From: Flavobacterium sp. HTF
GTDB taxonomy: Bacteria; Bacteroidota; Bacteroidia; Flavobacteriales; Flavobacteriaceae
Assembly (NCBI RefSeq): GCF_003105115.1
Contig: NZ_QETH01000036.1
Coordinates: forward strand, 1-42,753
DNA length: 42,753 nt
Direction of reading: 5' to 3'
Notes under the pieces: generated by a model
What the model was told of the DNA's origin: nothing
Seen by the model: the letters and a program-made list of their open reading frames with translations, nothing else
Databases searched by the model: none
In this document: positions 32,742 through 41,433 of the stretch, piece after piece
Position numbering within the stretch: position 1 is the first letter of the stretch
Layout of the letters: each line of letters starts with the position of its first letter
Position numbers and translations under genes: made by a program

Positions 32742-33488
32742 TTAAGGTAAATATTTAGCTGTAAATTCTGTTGTAATAAAGCCGCCTGCAATTGCTAATA
32801 TTTTAGAAGGATCTTTTGCGTCATCAAGTCCGGTATTCATATTTACAATATCGTCTCCGGCAAAATCTTTAGAATTTGGATTAATCAAACTTCTGATTGC
32901 TGATGCATGTCTGGCCTCAACAGAAACAATTTTTCCGGCCAGCAATAGATAATCAGCATTTTTTATCAGTTTTCCTGCGCCATTGTAAGCTGCTACACCG
33001 GTATCTTCAAGAGCTTTGGCGGTTGCAAGTACATCTGCACGACTGTTAAAGTTTAATGAACCATAATTAAAAGCCAGGGTTGGTAATAGTTGTGAACTGG
33101 GATCAGGTAATCCTCCGCTTAATGCTGCTTTAAAAAAATCTCTGTGAACTACTTCGTGATGATATAAATCGGTAAGTACCTGTTTTTCTATTTCATTAAA
33201 GGTGCTGTTAAAGCTTGATGCATTTACAACTTTAGTATAAAAATCAGCTTCCAGCTGCTCCAGAGCATATGCATAAGTGAGCACACCAAAATCCCCTGCT
33301 CCCAAATCAAATTTTCCGTTTTTAATTCCCGGCAGCATATTATCTACAACTGGGTCGTCATTATCATTGTCGCTGCAGCCGGCCATAATTAGCCCGGCCC
33401 CAACGAGAGTCAGCCCGCTAAGTTTGAGAAAATTCCTTCTGTTGTTCAGAGAAGCATCTACTTCCTGAATCCTTACTTCGTTTTTCAT
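32742..33488 (-). CDS. Ferritin-like domain Tat lipoprotein
   Basis: 248 aa from the ATG at 33488; three codons upstream in frame are unlikely. The signal has NNRRNFLKLSG (twin arginine, residues about 15-25) and a lipobox IMAGC near residue 38, so it is a Tat-exported lipoprotein. The mature domain has EQLEADFYTKV, YHHEVVHRDFFK and VEARHASAIRSL, the same E/H pattern as the neighbour. Pairs like this are common in Bacteroidota; their function is not established. Confidence 0.85.
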   Translation of the reverse strand: MKNEVRIQEVDASLNNRRNFLKLSGLTLVGAGLIMAGCSDNDNDDPVVDNMLPGIKNGKFDLGAGDFGVLTYAYALEQLEADFYTKVVNASSFNSTFNEIEKQVLTDLYHHEVVHRDFFKAALSGGLPDPSSQLLPTLAFNYGSLNFNSRADVLATAKALEDTGVAAYNGAGKLIKNADYLLLAGKIVSVEARHASAIRSLINPNSKDFAGDDIVNMNTGLDDAKDPSKILAIAGGFITTEFTAKYLP

Positions 33489-33664
33489 AATTAACAATTT
33501 TTACGTGGTTATTAATAGCAATTACATCTTCATGTATTAGTTTACTTACGGGGTTTTGTAAGAACTGGTTTCAGAAATTGGCTTTATTTTAAAATTTCTT
33601 TATAATTCCCTTAAGAAACAGATGAAACATGATAAAATTTTAATGCAGTCTTTGATGAATTTTG

Positions 33665-33693
33665 TTGTAATTTCACTAATTCTACTATATTTG
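33665..33693 (+). promoter_or_regulatory. Promoter of the LacI-family gene
   Basis: TTG (33665-33667, or 33662-33664) and TATATTTG (33686-33693) are spaced 18 or 21 bp apart, matching the flavobacterial -33/-7 consensus. The ATG follows 24 bp later. Confidence 0.65.
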
Positions 33694-33717
33694 TACTAAT
33701 TCCATAAATATGATAGA

Positions 33718-34743
33718 ATGAAAGCTAAAGCAACTTTAAAACAAATCGCGAAAGAACTTAATGTTTCTGTATCAACAGTTTCTAAAGCGCTTAATGATAG
33801 CCCTGAAATTAGTGAGCAGACTAAGATCAAAATTAAGGAGTATGCTAAACTGAAGAATTACAAGCCGAATGTTATTGGTCTGAATCTGAAGAATCGTAAA
33901 ACGAAAACTATTGGAGTTATTATACCTAATATATTAAACTCATTTTTTGCAAAAGTTTTTAGCGGAATCGAAAAGGTAGCGGATAAAAAAGGATACAATG
34001 TAATTACTTGTATTTCTAATGAATCTTTGGAAAAAGAAATCCATACACTTGAAATGCTTAGTAACGGAACGATTGACGGTTTTATATTGTCAGTTTCCGA
34101 AGAAGCACAAAAATTACAGGAATACAATCATTTTTCAGCGATTATTAGTGACGGAACTCCAATTGTAATGTTTGACAGAATTGCTGATGAAGTAGAATGT
34201 GATAAAGTTGTGGTTGATGATTTTGATTCGGCCTTAAACTCAACTCAGCATTTAATTAATCTGGGATGTAAAAACATTGCACTGATTTCTTCAGTTGATA
34301 ATTTAAGTGTTGGTAAATTGAGAGCCAACGGATATCTGAAAGCATTAAAAGATAATAATATACCGGTAAACGAAAAAATTATTCTTCGTACCGATTCTGA
34401 AGATGACATGAAAGCTAAAATTGATGCCATTTTTGATCATAAAATTGACGCCATTTTTGCTTTGGATGAAAATGATTCAGTTGCCGCTTTAAGAGTAAGT
34501 CTGAAAAAAGGATTCAGGGTTCCGGAAGATATCTCCATTATTGGTTTTGCTGACGGAATTTTAGCTTCAAGACGTTTATCACCAAGTTTAACCACAGTAA
34601 GCCAGCACGGAATCGAAATTGGAGAAGTGGCAGCCAAAAGGTTAATCAAAAGACTGGAAGAAACCGAAGAAGAAACTTCAGATTACGAAACAATCGTTAT
34701 TAAAACAGTTTTAAAAGAACGAGAATCAACAAGAAAAAAATAG
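33718..34743 (+). CDS. LacI-family transcriptional regulator
   Basis: 341 aa. The N-terminal helix-turn-helix (TLKQIAKELNVSVSTVSKAL, residues about 6-25) and hinge are followed by a periplasmic-binding-type effector domain (TIGVIIPNILNSFFAKVF near 63-80, DGFILSVS, FDRIADE, GFADG, TTVSQHG). Such regulators usually control sugar uptake genes, but no carbohydrate cluster is adjacent here. Single gene with a terminator directly after the stop. Confidence 0.92.
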   Translation: MKAKATLKQIAKELNVSVSTVSKALNDSPEISEQTKIKIKEYAKLKNYKPNVIGLNLKNRKTKTIGVIIPNILNSFFAKVFSGIEKVADKKGYNVITCISNESLEKEIHTLEMLSNGTIDGFILSVSEEAQKLQEYNHFSAIISDGTPIVMFDRIADEVECDKVVVDDFDSALNSTQHLINLGCKNIALISSVDNLSVGKLRANGYLKALKDNNIPVNEKIILRTDSEDDMKAKIDAIFDHKIDAIFALDENDSVAALRVSLKKGFRVPEDISIIGFADGILASRRLSPSLTTVSQHGIEIGEVAAKRLIKRLEETEEETSDYETIVIKTVLKERESTRKK

Positions 34744-34747
34744 ATAA

Positions 34748-34778
34748 AAAAAATCCATTCAGTTTGAATGGATTTTTT
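34748..34778. terminator. Terminator after LacI gene (ATCCATTCA hairpin)
   Basis: AAAAAATCCATTCA (34748-34761) with TGAATGGATTTTTT (34765-34778), usable in both directions. Its stem sequence recurs at 35960-35984. Confidence 0.88.
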
Positions 34779-34811
34779 TATGATGCAAAATTAAAACTTT
34801 AGACTCAGTGT

Positions 34812-35825
34812 TTAATTTTTTTGTAATAACCAATTTGTAACATCTTTGAAAACATCATCCCAGTGATAACTGCTTTCCAGTTCTTTTCCATTTGAATCAA
34901 ATTCCCGTTTTTCATAATTGTGACCATAATCCGGATAAGCCTTGATTGTGATTTTTTTATAAGGAAGAAGAAAAGGCAATAAATCATTATGTGTTGATCC
35001 TATGTCATTTGTGCCATAAATTATTAACATTGGATTTTTAAACTTTTTAAAGCTTTCATAGCTTAAATGCCTATTATAACTTGCCCAATTGTTGAAATCT
35101 ATATCATTTTTAAATTCTTTACTATCTTTTTCTATGTTTGTATATTCACTTATTAATTTATCAATTTTGTTTTGACTTGTTGCATCATCATCATTTTTAA
35201 AACACTCAATTCTCTCCCTTAAAATAGATTCTGTGATTCGATTAAATGGATCAGCTGACATGCAAACTAATTTAGATATTTTGTTATTATTCTCAGCAGC
35301 TTTAGCGGCGACACGATATCCTTCAGAATGACCGACAACAAAAATAGAATCTTTTTTAACGGTATTGTTTTTATGTAGAAAAGCTATAACTGATTTTACC
35401 TGATTTACCCTATAATTTAGATTGTCATTTTTGATGTAATCTTCCGGAATCTTTCCATCTGCTTTACGATATCCATTAGAGTCTTTTTCGTAAGAACCGA
35501 TTAATGGAATACCTTTTCTGGCAATAACTACAAAATTGTATTTTTTCAGATATGGTTTAATATCAAAAGGAATAATTGTATTTACTTCTTTATCATCATA
35601 AAAAATTAGCGGTAATGGCTTTGACCCTTGAATAAATAAAATAGTAGGCTTAGGTAAGTTAGAATTATTTATGGTAGTTAAAAAACAAATGGAATCAGTT
35701 TTTGTTTTTAGAAAATTTTCCGTGTAACAAACTTTTTTTAAATAGGTTTCCTTATTTTGAGAGATTGATATTTGACTTAAAATTAATATAAAAATACTTA
35801 CAGTTAAACGTTTAAACTGAGTCAT
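34812..35825 (-). CDS. Secreted alpha/beta hydrolase
   Basis: 337 aa with a signal peptide ending near residue 22 (SISQ). It carries the nucleophile elbow GHSEG (in VVGHSEGYRVAA, about residues 165-176), an acid in the IIYGTNDIGS loop and the catalytic His in DYGHNYE (about 302-308). The family covers esterases, lipases and peptidases; substrate not identifiable. It lies between two near-identical hairpins, and has no co-directional partner. Confidence 0.85.
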   Translation of the reverse strand: MTQFKRLTVSIFILILSQISISQNKETYLKKVCYTENFLKTKTDSICFLTTINNSNLPKPTILFIQGSKPLPLIFYDDKEVNTIIPFDIKPYLKKYNFVVIARKGIPLIGSYEKDSNGYRKADGKIPEDYIKNDNLNYRVNQVKSVIAFLHKNNTVKKDSIFVVGHSEGYRVAAKAAENNNKISKLVCMSADPFNRITESILRERIECFKNDDDATSQNKIDKLISEYTNIEKDSKEFKNDIDFNNWASYNRHLSYESFKKFKNPMLIIYGTNDIGSTHNDLLPFLLPYKKITIKAYPDYGHNYEKREFDSNGKELESSYHWDDVFKDVTNWLLQKN

Positions 35826-35959
35826 AAATTTTCAATAAATTGATTTAAAAATTCTTCTGCTTATATTCATAAAAAGAAAGAAATAAATTACAATAATAGT
35901 GAATAATAAATTAATCCTCTAGGTGTATTTTGTTAAAAATAAAATAATCTTAAATAAAA

Positions 35960-35984
35960 AAATCCATTCACTATGAATGGATTT
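35960..35984. terminator. Second ATCCATTCA hairpin
   Basis: AAATCCATTCA (35960-35970) with TGAATGGATTT (35974-35984). Same stem as the LacI terminator and preceded by the same TAAATAAAAAAA-type run. The remainder of 35826-36104 shows only AT-rich sequence. Confidence 0.65.
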
Positions 35985-36104
35985 ATAATCTTATATGTAG
36001 AAAGAAAATTATCTGCTTCAAACCAATCTTGATACAATTCAACATCTTAAGAAAATTAATTTCAAAAGTGTCTTCTGTTTTGTGTCGATTATTGGTTAAT
36101 ACTT

Positions 36105-37226
36105 TTATCTTAAATCATAAGGAAATTTAGGATTTTTAAATTTCTTTAATTTTTCAAAAGGTACAACAAATGATTCTTCACAGGATCTTGCGGCTCTGTA
36201 AAAAATTGGGGTAAATTCAATTCCTTTTTCAGTGTAACTCCAGGAAGGAAAATCCCAATATTCTTCATCGGTATAATCACACGGATCTTCGTCTGTGTTT
36301 TTTGGTTTTTCAAAATGTTCCTGAGAATTAATTACAGCAAGTAATCTTGGTGCAAAAAAAGTACTTCTATATTTAGAAAACGCCGAAAAATCACTTTCTT
36401 TTTCTGTAGTTGCACTTTTGTCAAAAGCAATTATGTCATCAATCTCATAGTTTTTTCCACTATTCAAATCAATGAGGTAACCGCTTCCTCCAAAATCCGG
36501 GTGCGCGCCTCCGCAGTAATAAGACGAAAATATTTCAAAACCCAGTAAGTTTGTATTTAAGAAGTTGATAGTTGTACTGCCTTCAATTCCCTGACCGTTA
36601 CTATATTCAAAACTTGAAGAACAACTAAGCTGGGCTAATGTGCTTTGAATATGTATTTCTTCCAAAATTGGATTAATTACAGCTTTGTTTTTTTCTGAAA
36701 AATTAGTTCCAAGCCGAAAGAAATCAGAACTGCAATGTTTCTCCGAATACCAGACAATTTCTTTGTTGTTGTAAATCGTGGTTTTCTGTTTTTTAAACTC
36801 AAGGAATTTGTATTTCACCAGATTTAAACGTTTATCATCAAATCTGATTTTGATATTTGATTTGTAATTGTCAAAATTTACAGGTTCAAGATGAACAGCC
36901 AGTTGTTTTTCCTTTGCATCATACCAAAAACCATCGAAATTATTACCCGATTTTTTCAGGTAAAATTTCTCAGTGATATTATCACCCGGTTTAAAATAGA
37001 AAGTAAAATTATTGCTGTCTTTTAATTTTCCTTCCAGTTTAATGTCTTTTAATGAATTTCTATAGAAATAAACAGCATTTAGACTCGTTTCATTATCTGA
37101 TTTATAAACCTGAACAGTCATGAAAATTTTACTTTTACCTAAAGTTCCTTCCAGATAATAAGTATTGTCCTGACATACAGCAAAAAGCGAATGAAAAAGA
37201 AAAAATAATAAAATAAGTTTTTTCAT
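36105..37226 (-). CDS. Secreted RsiV-like (DUF3298-type) protein
   Basis: 373 aa. A signal peptide ends near residue 19 (AVCQ). The first half is a beta-rich domain of unknown type. The second half has the SYYCGGAHPDFG motif (about residues 236-247), akin to the GGAH segment of RsiV/DUF3298 domains, and a LNSGKNYEIDDII segment. It follows polA by 9 bp and is probably co-transcribed with it, though no functional link is evident. Function unknown. Confidence 0.75.
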   Translation of the reverse strand: MKKLILLFFLFHSLFAVCQDNTYYLEGTLGKSKIFMTVQVYKSDNETSLNAVYFYRNSLKDIKLEGKLKDSNNFTFYFKPGDNITEKFYLKKSGNNFDGFWYDAKEKQLAVHLEPVNFDNYKSNIKIRFDDKRLNLVKYKFLEFKKQKTTIYNNKEIVWYSEKHCSSDFFRLGTNFSEKNKAVINPILEEIHIQSTLAQLSCSSSFEYSNGQGIEGSTTINFLNTNLLGFEIFSSYYCGGAHPDFGGSGYLIDLNSGKNYEIDDIIAFDKSATTEKESDFSAFSKYRSTFFAPRLLAVINSQEHFEKPKNTDEDPCDYTDEEYWDFPSWSYTEKGIEFTPIFYRAARSCEESFVVPFEKLKKFKNPKFPYDLR

Positions 37227-37235
37227 ATTCTGCTT

Positions 37236-40079
37236 TTAATGCGCTTCCAGCCAGTCTTTTCCTAAACCAAGTTCAACTTCCAGTGGGACTGCCATTTTAA
37301 AAGCATTTTCCATTTCATGTTTGATCATCGGCTGGATTTTTTCGAGTTCATCATTATGAACATCGAACACAAGCTCATCATGTACCTGAAGCAGCATTCT
37401 AGATTTCCAGTTTTCTTCTTTTAATTTTTTATGAATATTGATCATCGCAATCTTAATGACATCGGCAGCACTTCCCTGAATGGGTGCATTTACAGCATTT
37501 CGTTCAGCAGCACTTCTTACTACCGCATTGGCAGAATTGATGTCTTTTAAATAACGACGACGCCCTAAAATGGTCTGTACGTACCCTTTTTCGCGTGCAA
37601 ATTCTATTTGCTCATTAATGTAAGATCTTAATCTTGGATATGTTTTGTAATAGGCTTCAATCAGGGCAGCACTTTCACTTCTTGATAATGAGGTTTGATT
37701 ACTTAATCCAAAAGCAGAAACGCCGTAGATGATTCCGAAGTTTACTGTTTTTGCATTACTTCTTTGCTCACGGCTAACTTCTTCCAGTGGTACATCAAAA
37801 ACTTTGGCAGCAGTTGCTTTGTGAATATCTTCTCCGTTCTGGAAAGCAGCAATCATATTTTCTTCACCGCTTAAGGCTGCGATAATTCTTAATTCGATCT
37901 GAGAGTAATCGGCAGAGATCAACGTATGATTTTCATCTCGCGCCACAAAAGCTTTACGGATCTGGCGGCCTCTTTCGGTACGAATCGGAATATTCTGCAA
38001 GTTCGGATTGTTAGAACTCAAACGTCCGGTTGCAGCAACAGTTTGCATATAATCCGTATGTACACGCAAAGTCTTTTTATCTACCTGCTCAGGCAAAGCC
38101 AGAATATAAGTACTTTGCAGCTTAACCATTTGGCGCCAGTCCAGAATTTGTTTTACTATTGGATTATCGTTGGCCAGATAAGTCAGAACTTCTTCTCCGG
38201 TGGCATATTGACCCGTTTTGGTTTTCTTTTGTTTTGCTCCTCCGATTTTAAGTTTATCAAATAAAATGTCTCCTAATTGTTTTGGAGAAGCGAGGTTGAA
38301 TTTCTCGCCGGCCGTTTCGTATATTTTTTCTTCTAAGGATTTAATTTCAATATCCATTTCTTTGGACATTATACTTAAAAATTCCACATCAAGACGAATT
38401 CCTTCGGTTTCCATGTCGGCTAAAACGCTTACTAACGGGATTTCGATTTCGTCAAACAACTTTTTAGTTTCCGTTTTGTCTAATTCAGATGTAAAAATCT
38501 CTTTTAATTGTAACGTAACATCAGCATCTTCGGCAGCATATTCCTTGATTTCTTCAAGAGCAACGTCACGCATGGAGATTTGATTTTTACCTTTTTTTCC
38601 AATTAAAGTTTCAATAGATTTTGGAGAATATTTCAGATACGTTTCAGCCAAAATATCCATATTATGACGCATATCCGGATTAATCAGATAATGTGCAATC
38701 ATGGTGTCAAAAAGTTTTCCTTTTACCGTAACGCCGTAATTTGATAAAATCTTCAGGTCATATTTTAAGTTCTGACCAATTTTTTCGATGTTTTCATTTT
38801 CAAAAAACGGAACAAATTTTTCAATCAAAACCTGAGCTTCTTCCTGGCTTTCCGGAAACGGAACATAATATCCTTTTCCTTTTTCATAAGAAAATGAAAT
38901 TCCGACCAATTCTGCATGTAAAGCATCAAGGCCTGTAGTTTCAGTATCAAAACATACGGCAGTTTGTTTTTGCAGATTTTGCAAAAGCAGTTTTATACCC
39001 AAGTCACCTTCAACAGCCTGATAGGAGTGAGTCGTAGTTTCGAGAGTTTCATAAAACGAGGTTCTTGCCTGTTCCGGGTTTTCATTGTCAATTGTTGCGC
39101 CTCCAAAAAGATCAAATTGATCTTCGTTTTTAGGCTGTGGTTTTTTGTATAATTTGGCATCAGATGCCGGGCTTGCGGTTTCGGTTGTTCCGCCAATTTT
39201 AAACAGATTATCAAATTGTTCCGCCATTCTTCTGAATTCCAGTTCCTGAAAAATAGCATCTGTTTTTTCAATATCAGGACGTGTCAGCTCATAATCTGTC
39301 TCATTAAAAGTGACATCGCAGTCTATAATAATTGTTGCCAGTTTTTTAGAAAGTATCCCTTTTTCTTTATTGGCTTCAATGTTTTCTTTCATTTTACCTT
39401 TCAACAAATGTGTGTTTGCCAAAAGATTTTCCATTGTCCCAAATTCTTTCAGGAATTTTTTTGCCGTAACTTCTCCAACTCCCGGAAGCCCCGGGATATT
39501 ATCGACAGCATCGCCCATCATTCCAAGAAAATCAATTACCTGTTCCGGTCTTTCAATTTCGAATTTTGCCAAAACTTCAGGAATTCCCCAAATTTCAATA
39601 CCATTACCCATACGGGCCGGTTTGTACATGAATATATTTTCAGAAACCAATTGTGCAAAATCCTTATCCGGCGTAACCATATAGACTTTGTAGTTTTGTT
39701 TTTCTGCCTGTTTGGCGATAGTACCGATTAAATCATCAGCCTCACAGCCATTAGATTCAATAATCGGAATATGCATTGCATTTAATAAATCCTGAATATA
39801 TGGAATAGCAAGTCTGATCGCTTCGGGAGTTTCATCGCGATTTGCTTTGTATTCGGTGTACATTTCTGTTCTTACGTGACTCCCTCCTTTATCAAAAGCA
39901 ACTGCCAAATGATCCGGCTTTTCTCTTTTGATTACATCCAGAAGAGAGTTCATAAAACCCATAATTGCAGATGTATCCATTCCTTTAGAATTAATTCTTG
40001 GATTTTTTATGAAGGCATAATAACCACGAAATATTAATGCATAGGCATCAAGAAGAAAAAGACGTTTTTGAGTTGACAT
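37236..40079 (-). CDS. polA: DNA polymerase I
   Basis: 947 aa with three domains. The 5'-3' exonuclease is at about 1-290 (LLDAYALIFRGYYAF, GVGEVTAKKFLKEFG). The 3'-5' exonuclease is at about 340-530, where CFDTETTGLDAL keeps the D-x-E of proofreading. The polymerase is at about 560-947, with DYSQIELRIIAALSG (motif A), RSNAKTVNFGIIYG (motif B) and LLQVHDELVFDVH (motif C). All catalytic segments look intact. Confidence 0.98.
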   Translation of the reverse strand: MSTQKRLFLLDAYALIFRGYYAFIKNPRINSKGMDTSAIMGFMNSLLDVIKREKPDHLAVAFDKGGSHVRTEMYTEYKANRDETPEAIRLAIPYIQDLLNAMHIPIIESNGCEADDLIGTIAKQAEKQNYKVYMVTPDKDFAQLVSENIFMYKPARMGNGIEIWGIPEVLAKFEIERPEQVIDFLGMMGDAVDNIPGLPGVGEVTAKKFLKEFGTMENLLANTHLLKGKMKENIEANKEKGILSKKLATIIIDCDVTFNETDYELTRPDIEKTDAIFQELEFRRMAEQFDNLFKIGGTTETASPASDAKLYKKPQPKNEDQFDLFGGATIDNENPEQARTSFYETLETTTHSYQAVEGDLGIKLLLQNLQKQTAVCFDTETTGLDALHAELVGISFSYEKGKGYYVPFPESQEEAQVLIEKFVPFFENENIEKIGQNLKYDLKILSNYGVTVKGKLFDTMIAHYLINPDMRHNMDILAETYLKYSPKSIETLIGKKGKNQISMRDVALEEIKEYAAEDADVTLQLKEIFTSELDKTETKKLFDEIEIPLVSVLADMETEGIRLDVEFLSIMSKEMDIEIKSLEEKIYETAGEKFNLASPKQLGDILFDKLKIGGAKQKKTKTGQYATGEEVLTYLANDNPIVKQILDWRQMVKLQSTYILALPEQVDKKTLRVHTDYMQTVAATGRLSSNNPNLQNIPIRTERGRQIRKAFVARDENHTLISADYSQIELRIIAALSGEENMIAAFQNGEDIHKATAAKVFDVPLEEVSREQRSNAKTVNFGIIYGVSAFGLSNQTSLSRSESAALIEAYYKTYPRLRSYINEQIEFAREKGYVQTILGRRRYLKDINSANAVVRSAAERNAVNAPIQGSAADVIKIAMINIHKKLKEENWKSRMLLQVHDELVFDVHNDELEKIQPMIKHEMENAFKMAVPLEVELGLGKDWLEAH

Positions 40080-40365
40080 AAAAAAAAATTTAGTCCGTAA
40101 AAATAAACAATTGGGTTTTAAAAAGATTCTGTTTTGCGAATTAAAATAGTTAAGTTTTGTAACAAAAAGTATCTGTCATATTATTAAATAAGTTTCGTTA
40201 TGCTTTTTTTAAGCTGTAACGTATTTCAACGAACCTGTATAGATTATGCGTTTTTGTTAATATGCGGTTAATTTTTTTATTGTAAGCCATTTCTTCATTT
40301 GGTCTTCATTTTTCAGGGATACTTTTGACCTGTAAATAATAAGTATAATTTTAATATTAGAAATC

Positions 40366-40557
40366 ATGAGAAATTTTTTGATGGTACTCGTAGCAGTTTT
40401 AGGAACAGGTGCAATGGTTCATGCATTTCCTCCTGTGAAAACTAATCCTGCAAAAGAAGTAAAAGCAACAAAAGAGCCAAAAGCTAAATCTGATAAAAAA
40501 GCCAAAGCAGATAAAAAGCAGGCATCGAAAACTGAAACTGCAAAAGTGAAAAAATAA
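40366..40557 (+). CDS. Small secreted Lys/Ala-rich protein
   Basis: 63 aa. A signal peptide (MRNFLMVLVAVL..., ending VHAF near residue 21) precedes a mature part made almost wholly of Lys, Ala, Thr and Glu in AKxDKKAK-like units. The mature chain is strongly basic and likely disordered. No family recognised. It has its own hairpin terminator and lies 190 bp upstream of a two-component system. Confidence 0.8.
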   Translation: MRNFLMVLVAVLGTGAMVHAFPPVKTNPAKEVKATKEPKAKSDKKAKADKKQASKTETAKVKK

Positions 40558-40635
40558 GGATCATTTTTTATTTTGTTTTCGAAGCATTGTAAGGAGACAA
40601 AAACAGAAAAAGGTAATTATAAAAATGCAGATGGG

Positions 40636-40668
40636 AAAAAGCTGATAAAGAGATTTATCGGCTTTTTT
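40636..40668 (+). terminator. Intrinsic terminator after the small secreted protein
   Basis: AAAAAGCTGATAAA (40636-40649) with TTTATCGGCTTTTTTT (40654 on), one G-U type mismatch, then a T-run. Confidence 0.88.
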
Positions 40669-40747
40669 TGATTCGTTAATTTTTTAATAACAGGCAACAG
40701 GGATTTTTATAATTGCTTAATTTTAGTTGCTCATAGAATTTATAGTT

Positions 40748-41422
40748 ATGAATATTTTAATTGTTGAAGATACCAGAGAACTTGCTGTAGAAGTGCATGA
40801 CTTTTTGTGTAATACAGGATATGTGTGTAAGATTGCGCATAATTGTGAAGATGCTTTAGACGAAATTGCCAGTAATGATTATGATGCCATGTTGCTCGAT
40901 CTAGGTTTACCTGACGGAGATGGTTTTGAGGTTTTGAAAGCCGTTAGAAAAACAAAATCAAAAATGGCCGTAATTGTAATAACCGCGCGCGGAGAGCTGG
41001 ACGACAGAATAAACGGTCTTCATCTTGGTGCCGATGATTATCTGACTAAACCTTTTGCACTGACAGAACTGAGCGCACGCTTGTTTGCTGTTATTCGCAG
41101 AATGCATGGTTTTACTATGAATGATTTATTAATACATGGTTTTTCATTGCAGTTGCAGGATTACAGAGTAAGTTATAGCGATGTCCCGATTAATCTGACC
41201 AAAAAGGAATTTGATATTTTTCAATATTTAGTATTGAATAAAAATCGAGTAATTACCAGATTGCAGCTAACAGAGCATATCTGGGGAGATATTCTCGAAG
41301 TAAATTCAGATTCTAATTTTATCGATGTCCATGTTAGAAATCTCAGAAAAAAATTAGACAAGCATACTGATATCGGCTGGTTTGAAACCGTTCGTAATGT
41401 AGGATACAGAATTAATGAATAA
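40748..41422 (+). CDS. OmpR-family response regulator
   Basis: 224 aa from the ATG at 40748 (MNILIVEDT). A TTG at 40727 in frame is rejected because the receiver fold starts at the ATG. The receiver domain has acidic residues E7, D8 and phosphoacceptor D51 (LLDLGLPDGDG), T/A at the switch (VITARG) and a conserved Lys in LTKPFALTE. The C-terminal winged helix carries LTKKEFDIFQYLVLNKNRV and RNVGYRI. The kinase gene follows 11 bp later. Confidence 0.95.
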   Translation: MNILIVEDTRELAVEVHDFLCNTGYVCKIAHNCEDALDEIASNDYDAMLLDLGLPDGDGFEVLKAVRKTKSKMAVIVITARGELDDRINGLHLGADDYLTKPFALTELSARLFAVIRRMHGFTMNDLLIHGFSLQLQDYRVSYSDVPINLTKKEFDIFQYLVLNKNRVITRLQLTEHIWGDILEVNSDSNFIDVHVRNLRKKLDKHTDIGWFETVRNVGYRINE

Positions 41423-41433
41423 ATAAATTATTT

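Noticed and set aside
39216..39731. 171-codon plus-strand frame inside polA
   Set aside because: Antisense shadow of the exonuclease-coding part of polA; composition is rich in Phe and Cys without motifs.
40080..40365. Possible small gene or RNA upstream of polA
   Set aside because: AT-rich with no open frame of note and no stable hairpin; I see nothing beyond weak promoter-like sequences.
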